DNA of 64,000 bases from contig JAPPMC010000237.1 of NCBI GenBank assembly GCA_028819235.1, forward strand, positions 42,655 through 106,654, read 5' to 3'. This document shows positions 43,394-52,052 of the stretch, one piece after another. Within the stretch, counting starts at the first letter, position 1, and each line of letters begins with the position of its first letter. The notes beneath the pieces were generated by a model that saw only the letters and a program-made list of their open reading frames with translations, did no database searches and was not told the DNA's origin. This stretch comes from Bryobacterales bacterium. Its GTDB lineage: Bacteria > Acidobacteriota > Terriglobia > Bryobacterales > UBA6623. The translations under genes were made by a program, and so were the position numbers.

Positions 43394-44194
43394 CTAACGG
43401 CTCCGACGTCCCGGCGACGCGCTCTCCAGCCATCGAAGCTCGTCTCTGGAACGTACTCGGATCAGCTCGGGACCCAGTTCGACAGCGCGGAGCAATGCCG
43501 CTCTGGAATCGGCAATCTTGCCCAACCGCGCCAACGCGGCCCCCAACCTGTAGTGTTGGCGGCCGGACTCCGAGGGGCTTAAGGCGATGGCCCGCCGAAA
43601 CTCCTCGACCGCCTTTCCCACGTCCCCGCGTTTTGCGGCGACGTGGCCCATGGCCTCGTGCGCCTCGGAACCCATTTCGGCCCGGAGCCCGTTCCACTGG
43701 TTGAGCGGTATGGTCCTAGGGATCTTCTTCGCCTCCATCACGACGAGGGCACGTTTGGCATAGGCCTCCGCTCTCTCGAGGAGGCTGGCTTGGGATTCGG
43801 GGTCTACCACGGCATTCGGAATTGCCGAGGCTAGGGTCAGCAGAGCTCTCAGGTTGTCGGGGAGAAGTTTGAGAACGGCGTCTCCCGTCCGCACGACCGC
43901 TTCGGCGTTGTCCGCGGCCCTGTGGGCTTCCATGCGGTGGACGAGTGCCTGCCCCAACAGGGCCGACGATGGATAGCTAGCGGCAAACGACTCAGCCGCA
44001 GCTATCCTCTCGGAGTCACCCTCAGCTGCGACTATCGCGAGGTACGCGTCGAATTCTTCCTGCGTTTCGGCTTGCGGTGCACCTTCCGGGTCTAGGACTG
44101 GCCCGAACTGCCCGATTGAGCACGGAAGGAACCACGGCAGCGCCGCGGCCACCACAGCCTGCACCCATGTGCCGGCGCGAGGCCTAGTCGCCAT
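43394..44194 (-). CDS. Exported TPR protein
   Basis: 266 residues. The N-terminus has a hydrophobic signal segment (VVAAALPWFLPCSIG). Several TPR-like helix pairs follow, clearest in the C-terminal half: AHEAMGHVAAKRGDVGKAVEEFRRAIALSPSE and YRLGAALARLGKIADSRAALLRAVELGPE, with the W/L-G-Y-A-F-A-P spacing. It overlaps the upstream TPR gene by 11 bases, so the two are one transcript. It is the last gene of a TPR series that begins behind the broken TonB receptor gene. Probably a scaffold; partner unknown. Confidence 0.8.
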   Translation of the reverse strand: MATRPRAGTWVQAVVAAALPWFLPCSIGQFGPVLDPEGAPQAETQEEFDAYLAIVAAEGDSERIAAAESFAASYPSSALLGQALVHRMEAHRAADNAEAVVRTGDAVLKLLPDNLRALLTLASAIPNAVVDPESQASLLERAEAYAKRALVVMEAKKIPRTIPLNQWNGLRAEMGSEAHEAMGHVAAKRGDVGKAVEEFRRAIALSPSESGRQHYRLGAALARLGKIADSRAALLRAVELGPELIRVRSRDELRWLESASPGRRSR

Positions 44195-45164
44195 AGACCC
44201 TCTTCAGTGCCCGGAAGCGGCGCAAGTGCTCGTCGGCAGCGTCCGGCCGTCCCAGCCTCCGCAGAACTCCGTACAGCAGGTAGTGGGACACCTCATTGTC
44301 TGGGTCGAGCCGGACTGCTTCCGACGCGGCCTCCGCAGCGAGCGGGAGCTTTCCACCTCTCTCGTACGCCCGGGCTAGAATCGCGTGGTTGTCGGCAACT
44401 TCGGGCTCGGCTTTCACGCCCAGGAGCGCCCATTCCTCGGCCTTAGACGGTGCCGATCCCAAGGCGAGCCGTGCTAGGCCTCGGTATGGCCAACTGAACC
44501 TCTCTCCGCGCGCGGTGGCGAGCCGCGCTGCAAGCCGGTAACGTTCCGCCGCTTCCTCCCGGCGGTCCATTCTCTCCAAGCTCAGGGCCAACCACGCTTG
44601 GCTCCGGGCGTCCGACGCATCCAGGGCGAGCGCCCGTTCGAAGTGGCGCATCGCCGCCGCCGAGTTGCCCGCAACAGACTCCGCATGGCGCCCGAGATGG
44701 AAATGCGGTCTAGGGTCGTGGGGATCTAGGGCGGTTGCGAGCTGCATTTGCTGCCTGAACAGGATGAACTGGTTGGCGGCGTAGTACGCCAGCCCAAGTG
44801 CTTGGTGAAGGTACGACTCTCGCAGCCCTTGCGTCTCAGCTGTTCGCAATCGCTGGATCGCCTCGATTCTCTCGCCCCTCTGCCAATGCACGACGCCCAG
44901 CAGGTAGTTCAGGACTGGCTCTCTCACCGGGGAGCGTGAGACTGCTTCGGCGAGATTCGCCGCGGCAGCCCATTCGTCCTCTCGAATAAGGCCGAGCAGC
45001 TGCTGGCTGAGTGCCTGGTGCGCCCGGCCGAGCTGTTCTGGCGGAGGCGGCAGAGCAAGCCCCAACCACGGAGTCGATTGCCCTTGAACGTGCTGGACGG
45101 TGAACGCGGCCACCGCTAGGGCAACGCCCAGGCCGCTCGCTGCCAATGTCGCTCTGACCGCCAT
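44184..45164 (-). CDS. Membrane-anchored or exported TPR protein
   Basis: 326 residues from ATG 45164, 16 bases behind the upstream stop. An N-terminal hydrophobic stretch (LAASGLGVALAVAAFTVQHVQG) is followed by at least five TPR repeats, for example YLLGVVHWQRGERIEAIQRLRTAE, HFERALALDASDARSQAWLALSLERMDRREEAAERY and HAILARAYERGGKLPLAAEAASEAVRLDPDNE. It overlaps the next TPR gene by 11 bases. The three consecutive TPR genes and the receptor upstream point to an envelope complex, but no partner is proven. Confidence 0.82.
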   Translation of the reverse strand: MAVRATLAASGLGVALAVAAFTVQHVQGQSTPWLGLALPPPPEQLGRAHQALSQQLLGLIREDEWAAAANLAEAVSRSPVREPVLNYLLGVVHWQRGERIEAIQRLRTAETQGLRESYLHQALGLAYYAANQFILFRQQMQLATALDPHDPRPHFHLGRHAESVAGNSAAAMRHFERALALDASDARSQAWLALSLERMDRREEAAERYRLAARLATARGERFSWPYRGLARLALGSAPSKAEEWALLGVKAEPEVADNHAILARAYERGGKLPLAAEAASEAVRLDPDNEVSHYLLYGVLRRLGRPDAADEHLRRFRALKRVYGD

Positions 45165-45180
45165 TCGACGGCGCAACGCG

Positions 45181-45993
45181 TCAGTTACCCCCAGTCTGGC
45201 CCTCGAGGACACGCTGAATCTGCACGAGGTTGGGGTTGTCGGGATCAAGTTCGATCGCCTTGCGAATCGAGGATAAGGCCTGCTCGACCTTGCCTTGGTG
45301 CCCGTACGCGAGAGCCAGCCCTTCATATGCAGCGGAATCGGTCGGTTCCAGATCCCTCAGGGCCTCAAATGCCGCCTCCGCGACCTTCAAGTTGAAGCTC
45401 TGCAGGGCTTGCTCCCCCTCGTTTCTCAAGAGCATGTTCCGTACGCGGCGTTCCGCGTCGGCAAACTTCTCCGGGTCGAGGCTCGCGGCGAGTCGCGCCT
45501 CCTCGAGGGCCTTCTGTCCGTCGAGGAGCCCTGCGTACGCCCTGGCCAAGCCATCATGGAGCACCGCGTCCTCCGGGTAATGATTCGCTAGCTTGCTGAG
45601 ACCATCGACCGCTTTGACGTATTGTCCCTCGTCCAAGGCACGATGGGCCTGCTTCTCGACTCGTTCGAAGTCGTTCGTCTTGAGCAGCGTCCGGCGAAGG
45701 CCCAAGTCCACGCCCGCAGAGACCACCTTCCTGAAGGGCACGTACCCGCGAAGCTGGACCTCTAGAACATACTGACCGCTGAGGAGTTCGGGGTACTCGA
45801 CCGTGCCCTCGTCGGTCGACTTGCGGTAAAGCGGTGGCAGGGGCTCGAGAGACTCACTCTGGATGGCTGTCAGCCGCGTCTCCACATTCTTGAGGGGTCT
45901 GCCCTTGGAGTCGCCAAACTCGCAGATGAAGGGTCCGGCCCCCACTAACGGTGCCAACGCTAGGCTACCGATCACGGCAACCACTCGAGACAT
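45181..45993 (-). CDS. Exported protein: carboxypeptidase-regulatory/PEGA-like domain plus TPRs
   Basis: 270 residues from ATG 45993, preceded by GGAG five bases upstream. A signal peptide (VIGSLALAPLVGAGP) is followed by a beta-sandwich-like stretch, ETRLTAIQSESLEPLPPLYRKSTDEGTVEYPELLSGQYVLEVQLRGYVPFRKVV, which resembles the carboxypeptidase-regulatory/PEGA turn G-x-Y-x-L-x-V. TPR repeats fill the rest, for example AYEGLALAYGHQGKVEQALSSIRKAIELDPDNPNLV. The stop is 16 bases ahead of the next TPR gene. The beta-sandwich recalls the N-terminal domain of the adjacent Oar-like receptor; a shared complex is speculative. Confidence 0.75.
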   Translation of the reverse strand: MSRVVAVIGSLALAPLVGAGPFICEFGDSKGRPLKNVETRLTAIQSESLEPLPPLYRKSTDEGTVEYPELLSGQYVLEVQLRGYVPFRKVVSAGVDLGLRRTLLKTNDFERVEKQAHRALDEGQYVKAVDGLSKLANHYPEDAVLHDGLARAYAGLLDGQKALEEARLAASLDPEKFADAERRVRNMLLRNEGEQALQSFNLKVAEAAFEALRDLEPTDSAAYEGLALAYGHQGKVEQALSSIRKAIELDPDNPNLVQIQRVLEGQTGGN

Positions 45994-46077
45994 CAGCGCT
46001 CCAGCCTTGCTGAGGGCGATTGCGCCCGGCCCGGTCGGGGTGGCATCTCCCAAGGCCTTCTCATGCCCCCGTTCTGG

Positions 46078-49000
46078 CTAAAAGTTCACCTTTAGCACCA
46101 GCGTTATGTTCCGAGGTTGGTTCGCCTGTCCTCTGACCCTCCCGAAGCTCTGTGGACTGTTGATGTTTGTCGCCACGTTCTGAAACACGACCTGATTGAA
46201 GAGATTGAAGAACTGGGCCCGGAACTCGATGTTGAATGCCTCGCTGATTGCCGGTATGTAGGTGCGCTTCGAAACCGACAGGTCAGTTCCGTAGTACGAG
46301 AATCCGCGTAGATCCGGCTCCACCCTTCCGACATCGCCGAAGGTAAAGTCAGCCGGCTGCGCGAACGCATCCACGTTGAGGTACAGGTCCCTGGCGGGAT
46401 CAAGGGCACCCTTGCTCACGCCCGTTCGTCTTGAGGCTCCGGGCACCCGGTTGGGTCGGTTGCCACCATTGAAGAGGGGCAGCGGGGGGCCTCCCAAGAT
46501 TCTCAGCGGGGGACCGCTCTCGAAGAAGATCGTCGAACCGACCTCCCAGCCACGGAGAAGCTTCTCGGCCCCACCGTCGGTGTTCTTTCCGAACGGGAGC
46601 TCGTAAATCCAGTTCGCGACCATCGTGTGAGTCCTGTCGATCGGCGAGATCGACTTCTCCAGATACCCGCGCTCGGCATCCATCGGATTCGGATCTTGAA
46701 TCGACCAGGCATTGGCGTTGATGTCGCTGATGTTCTTCGACATGGTGTACGTCACTAGGAAGCCCAAGCCCCTCGCGAAGCGCTTCTCGATCTTGGCCTG
46801 CATCGAGTGGTAGCTGCTGTTCCCGACCGGGTGGGCCTTGACGGGCAGCGCGTTGTATTGGGGGTACGGGCGTAGGGCTTGTGCAACGGAGCCGGTGAAC
46901 CCGGGGTAGGGCGTGGTTATGCCAGCCGCGACGGCCTCGGGATCGTTGTGCGGCCGCCTCAGGAGCGGGCCCAGTGCCAAGTGCCCCGTGGGCACCTGAT
47001 TCAGGTTGAGCAGGTTCGACGGCCAGCGAGTGCCTCGCACTCCGACGTAAGCGACATCAGCGACGATGCCTGCGACCAGCTCCCGCTGGATGTTGAAGTT
47101 CCAGTTCACGGTGTACGGGGGCCTGGCACCATCCGGGTTGACCCACTCTGCCGTGCTGCCGACCGAAATGCCGGGATCGAGGTTCGGAAGTACTCCGGTA
47201 AACGCCGGGAAGCCGTTGCGCAGGGCGAAGGCGGGGCTGACCCCGTTGTCGAGAGATGCGGGTGAGTCGAACGCCACATAGCCGTTCTTGAGCTCCGGCT
47301 GCCCGACCACGACACCGCTGTTGGAGAAGTTGCTTTGGGTGTAGATCAGCCCGATCCCCGCACGGATGACGGTCTTGTCGTCGACTGAGTACGCAAGGCC
47401 CACCCTTGGACCCCAGTTGCTCATGTCCACTGGGGGCACGACCGAATCGTTGCCGAACACGTAGGCTCCCGGGATGCCGCCGGTCGCTGGATTCGCCAAA
47501 CCCAGGTTGATCGCGGAGATGATGTTGTCGCGCTCACGGATTGGGCGGGCGATTTCGTAGCGCAGACCCAGACTCGCTGTGAACTTGGGCGTGATCTGGA
47601 TCTTGTCCTCCGCGTACCATGCGTAGTAGTCACCCTCATAGTTCCCGGTGATCGGTCCTACGAGCCGCAGTCCGCTGAACACGTCGCCTTGGAGCATGCT
47701 GGCTAGGCCGTCCCCCCAGCGACTGAAATTCGGCGAGTTGGGCTGGCTGCTCGCCGTGTCCCTGAAGTCGAAGCGCCCGGCCTCCCAGGCGTTGACGCGG
47801 CGGACATTGCTCTGGACCCACACCTCGCCCCCGAACATCACCTGATGTTTGCCTCTGGTCCAGGTGGCAGTGTCGGAAACGATGGTGGTGGGATTGATCC
47901 TGAACTCAGGTCCTGCCCCGGCATTGCCCATGGCCAGATACCCCGTGGGACGGAATGCCGGCAGCACCTCGATGTCGTCCGGCAGTCCAGGCACGCCGAG
48001 TATGTTCCCGCCATGGAGCACGTTCCCGGTCCGCGGAATCCGGAAGTTCGAGTACCCCCAAGAGAGGTGGTTCAGGAATGTGGGAGTGACCACCCAGTCA
48101 TAGTTGACCCGCAGCGACCACGTTTGCGTCGGCGTTCGAATGCCGGTGTCGAGGGGGTGGTTGCCCCAAGCTGAGTAGCGGAAGATGCGCAGGTTGGCGT
48201 ACCACCAGCTGCCGCTCAGCCTGTGGTTCTCTGACAGCGCGTGGTCGAATTTGAGGGCGAAAGAGTCGTCATCGGTGGGGTTCGAAGATCGGTTTACCCA
48301 ATTGTCGACAATCCCGGCTCGGTCGGGCTGCGGGAGCATGGACATCACTTGGCCCGCAATTGGGTCGATTTGGCTCGACGGAATCGTGTTGTTCACCAGT
48401 TGGTCGCGCACGAAGCCGCCCTGCCCGTCCGGACGGGTGGAGGCACCGTCGAAGATTGGCAGCAGGTTGCCCGACGGGTCGGTCAGAGCGCTGAAGTTGC
48501 CTTGGCGGAAGTCGGTCGTCGGAATCGTCAGCAGTCCTAGCGTGCCCGTCCCGCCGCGGCGCTTGAAGCCCTGCCACGAGAAGTGGAAGAAGCTCTTGTT
48601 CTTCTTCATGGGCCCGCCGACGTTTCCCCCAAACTCGTTCTGCCTGACGATCGGTCGCGTGGTGTTGAAGAAGCCGCTTGCGTCCAGCTTGTCGTTGCGA
48701 AAGAACCAGAACGCGTTGCCATGGAACTGATTGGTGCCGGATCTCAGCGTGCAGTTCGTAATTCCGACGCCCCTGCCGAGGTTCGCCGCGTACATTGTCG
48801 TGCTCACCTTGAACTCCTGTACCGATTCAAATGGCGGCCCCATGCGGTCAGTCAGGCCGGGCGACTCCAGCAACGTGAACGGGACGCCGTCGATGATGTC
48901 CTGACCGGAGAACTGCGGTGACCCGAGGATGTGGCGGTTCCAGCCCCGGCCGCCGCTCACTCCAGGGGTCAGGAAGGTGAACTGGCCGATTTCGCGCCGC

Positions 49001-49476
49001 CCCGATGCCCCAGCCCCGGTGGACTTTCCGCTGAGGCCTAGAGGCAGGTCGATCATCAGCTTGCGCTCCATGACAGTGCTCAACTCCGCGTTGTCGGTTC
49101 GCAGCAGCGGAGCCGCGGTCGCCTCGACCGTGACACTCTCGGTAACGTCCCCCACCTCCAAGACAACGTTCACGGCTGTGGCGGTGGCAGTGTTCACGCT
49201 CACAGGCTCCCGCACGAAACGCTTGAAGCCGTCCAGCGTCACTTCAACCCGGTAGCTGCCAACTTGCACGTTCCCCAGCAGCTAGATTCCGGACAGCGTC
49301 GACACCGTCTGGAGGCTCTGGCCAGTCTCCAAGTTCGTGGCCCGGACGTCCGCGCCCCCGACAACGGCGCCGGTCGAATCCTGCACCGATGCGCGAATAC
49401 TGGCGGTCTGTTGGGCGGGGCAAACTGCGGCGGCTAGGACGAGTGCCGCAGCGAGCAGGAAAGAAAGACGGATCAT
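46078..49476 (-). pseudogene. Oar-like TonB-dependent receptor interrupted by in-frame TAG
   Basis: The frame starts at ATG 49476 with a signal peptide (LLAAALVLAAAVCPAQ) and a carboxypeptidase-regulatory domain (SIRASVQDSTGAVVGGADVRATNLETGQ). Codon 65, at 49282-49284, is TAG between STLSGI and LLGNVQVGSY. The same frame then continues unbroken for more than 1060 codons through the plug (LRSGTNQFHGNAFWFFRND) and barrel to NITLVLKVNF at the end. At this position the family usually has tyrosine or another aromatic, so one base change from TAC/TAT explains it. A GTG at 49269 could restart translation, but that product would lack its signal peptide. Three TPR genes follow on the same strand. Confidence 0.85.
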
Positions 49477-50122
49477 GGCAACCTCCCTCGGCGAGTCCCG
49501 ACCAGCGGGAATCGGCCCATTCAGCCAACGGGAACCGACTTGCTACCAAACGATCAACGGGCCCGCTCCCTGGCAAGGCCGATTGGCGGGCCAGTGGACA
49601 AATTCAATCTCGAAGCCTCTGCGCCTGGCCGGACGCTGTGGAATACGCACCGGCCTGATGGGATTACACTGCGGCCCTCGAAGGGCCACTGGATGAAGTG
49701 TCGAAGGGCAGGGGCCCCACCCTGCGAGCACGTCCGCGCCTTACGGCTGCAAGGAGGGCCGAGTCCACTTAGTAGGTGGGCGGGCCAGTCCGCTCACGGC
49801 TTCTACGTGCAGTTCTCGCTTAGGCACCGACGCCGAACGCAAGCAACTTGGTTCTCCATGTGCAAGCGCCGCCGAGTCATGGCTGCCAGCCGCTTCGGTG
49901 TGACGCGTGAAGCCGACAGGGAGATCAGCCCGCAGCACACCGCCCGCGTGTTCCGGCCCGTCTTGCGCCTCGTCCTATCGCGCTCGAGGCGGATGGCCAT
50001 TCGGCACCTGGACGGGTCGGCTTCGCACACGAGTGCCGCCCAGTAGCCAAGGGGGACCAGCCACTGTCGCGTCCTCGGTTGCCGCTCCCGGATCAAAGTG
50101 GTGTAATCCGGGCAGCGCGCAG
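49477..50122. other. Gap between divergent envelope genes
   Basis: No coding-like frame. It must hold the promoters of the TonB receptor (minus) and the TPR gene (plus); none could be picked with confidence. Confidence 0.4.
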
Positions 50123-52024
50123 ATGCCGCGACGAGCATCAGTCCACACGGTGGCTCCGCTTCTTGCAGCGGCCGCACTCTGGGGGCACTGCGGTGTGGCT
50201 CTTGGTCAGGCTCCCAGGGAATTGGCGACCCAAGCGGCGCGGGCCATGCAGCGGGGAGATTACGGCAGTGCCGAAGCCGTGTACCGGCGACTGATCCCCC
50301 AAGCACCGGAGATGGCCGAACTGCACAGCAATCTTGGCCTTGCCTGCCTGCTCCAGTCAAAGGCTCCTTGCGCAACCAAAGCGTTCGAGAAAGCTCTCAG
50401 CCTGAACGAAGAGCTGTTCCTGCCCAACTACTCGCTCGGCCAGCTGCTTTTCCAGCAGGAACGCTACGCTGATGCCCTTGCCTACGTCGACCGCGCAGTC
50501 CGACTCGAGCCCGGCCAGATCGAGGCGCGCGAACTGCTCATCGCGACGCTGGTCGGACTGGCCGAATACCGCAGGGCCATTGACGAGTACGGCATTGTCC
50601 TCAAGTCCGCTCCGCAGAACCAGGACGCCCACTACGGACTGGGCGGGATCTACATGCGCCTCAGCCAGGGTGAGACAGACCGGTTGGGGGAGGACAGCGA
50701 TTCCGGCTACCGCGTCCTGATCGCCGCGGAACGGGATGCTCCGGATCAGCAGTGGCGGGCACTGGTCCTCAACACGTACCAGGACGCGTTCGCGGAGGGG
50801 GTTCGGCTGCCAGGCGCACGGATCGCTTATGCGCTGCTCCAATTGGCGGACGACCAGAGACAGGCGGCCCGAGCAACCTTGGAAGAGGAGCTCCGCATCG
50901 ACCCATTCAGTTACGAAGCGCGATTCCATCTGGCTAGGCTGGCATTGCTGGACGGAGACTGTGCTTCCAGCGCGCGGTTCTTGAATGAGGCAGTGGCGAT
51001 TCGGCCGGAGTTCTTCGTGCCCCTCCCGTCGCTTGAGCAGATCGATGCGCACATCGATGCAGGCGAACTCAACGACCTGCTGCAGGCGGATGAGCCGACC
51101 TTCGGCGCGGCCTATCTGCTCGGGCGATTGAACGCTGCCAAGGTGCCCGGTGCCCGCCGGGATGGCTACCTTCGGATCGCTGAAGAGCTGCGCGACGCGG
51201 CGCTTGCCTCACATCGCGCTGCGAGACCCGCGGACGTGTCCTCAGCGGTTGGGCTGGAGCTCCTTCGGAGCAAGCGTTACGAACAGGGCTTGAAGATCCT
51301 GCTGCCCCGTCTTCGTGAGGCTGATGGGACGTCGGAAGCGGTTCGGGAGATCGCCAGATCTTTGGCTCGCCTAGGAAGGCATCAGGAGCTCATCGATCTG
51401 TATCGGAACAGATCGCCCGAGGCGCCAGAGGAAATCTACCTCTTGGCCACGAGTCTCAAGCAAGTCGCTTTGTCGCACTTCGAACAGTTGGTGCGGCTGG
51501 ATCCCGAGTCGCCGCGCGCCCACCAGGTTCTTGGCGATTCATACGTCGCCCAGCACCGCCTCGACGATGCGCTGGCGGAGTACGTGCGGGCTTCGGAGAT
51601 TGCCCCTGGGGACGCCGGACTCCCGTTCCGAATCGCGTCGCTGCTGCATCGGATGATGGAGTTCGGGAGGTCGGCCGACGCCTTCGCAGAACTCGTCGAA
51701 CTAGATCCGTTGCACGCGGACGCCCACATCCATCTCGGCGAAGCTCTGGTCCAACTGGGCAAGACGGACGAAGGGATTCGGTCGCTCAGGCGCGGGCTCG
51801 ACCTCAATCCCCAGTCCCCTCAAGCGCACGTCGCCCTTGGCAAGGCGTACCGCCTCGCGGGAGACGATGAGGAGGCGCTGCGCCACCTGATCCGCGGTGC
51901 CTCCGCCGATCAGGACGGAAAGCTCCATTACCAGCTCTTCCTGCTGTACAGGGGGCTGGGCAAGCCTGACGAGGCTAGGGCGGCCCTTGAAACGTCCCAG
52001 CGCTTACGGAGCAGAAGTCAGTGA
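50123..52024 (+). CDS. Exported multi-TPR protein
   Basis: 633 residues from ATG 50123, where a signal peptide begins (VAPLLAAAALWGHCGVALGQ). TPR repeats occur along the whole length, for example MQRGDYGSAEAVYRRLIPQAPEMAELHSNLGLACLLQSKAPCATKAFEKALSLN near the N-terminus and DPLHADAHIHLGEALVQLGKTDEGIRSLRRGLDLNPQSPQAHVALGKAYRLAGDDEEALRHLI near the C-terminus. The middle (about 200-380) is less regular. It is followed after 28 bases by a TPR/FG-GAP/ASPIC gene, so the two are likely one transcript. Such TPR-plus-ASPIC pairs recur in Acidobacteriota; their role is unknown. Confidence 0.85.
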   Translation: MPRRASVHTVAPLLAAAALWGHCGVALGQAPRELATQAARAMQRGDYGSAEAVYRRLIPQAPEMAELHSNLGLACLLQSKAPCATKAFEKALSLNEELFLPNYSLGQLLFQQERYADALAYVDRAVRLEPGQIEARELLIATLVGLAEYRRAIDEYGIVLKSAPQNQDAHYGLGGIYMRLSQGETDRLGEDSDSGYRVLIAAERDAPDQQWRALVLNTYQDAFAEGVRLPGARIAYALLQLADDQRQAARATLEEELRIDPFSYEARFHLARLALLDGDCASSARFLNEAVAIRPEFFVPLPSLEQIDAHIDAGELNDLLQADEPTFGAAYLLGRLNAAKVPGARRDGYLRIAEELRDAALASHRAARPADVSSAVGLELLRSKRYEQGLKILLPRLREADGTSEAVREIARSLARLGRHQELIDLYRNRSPEAPEEIYLLATSLKQVALSHFEQLVRLDPESPRAHQVLGDSYVAQHRLDDALAEYVRASEIAPGDAGLPFRIASLLHRMMEFGRSADAFAELVELDPLHADAHIHLGEALVQLGKTDEGIRSLRRGLDLNPQSPQAHVALGKAYRLAGDDEEALRHLIRGASADQDGKLHYQLFLLYRGLGKPDEARAALETSQRLRSRSQ

Positions 52025-52052
52025 GCGACTGTTGACCCGTCCGTATGCAAGA

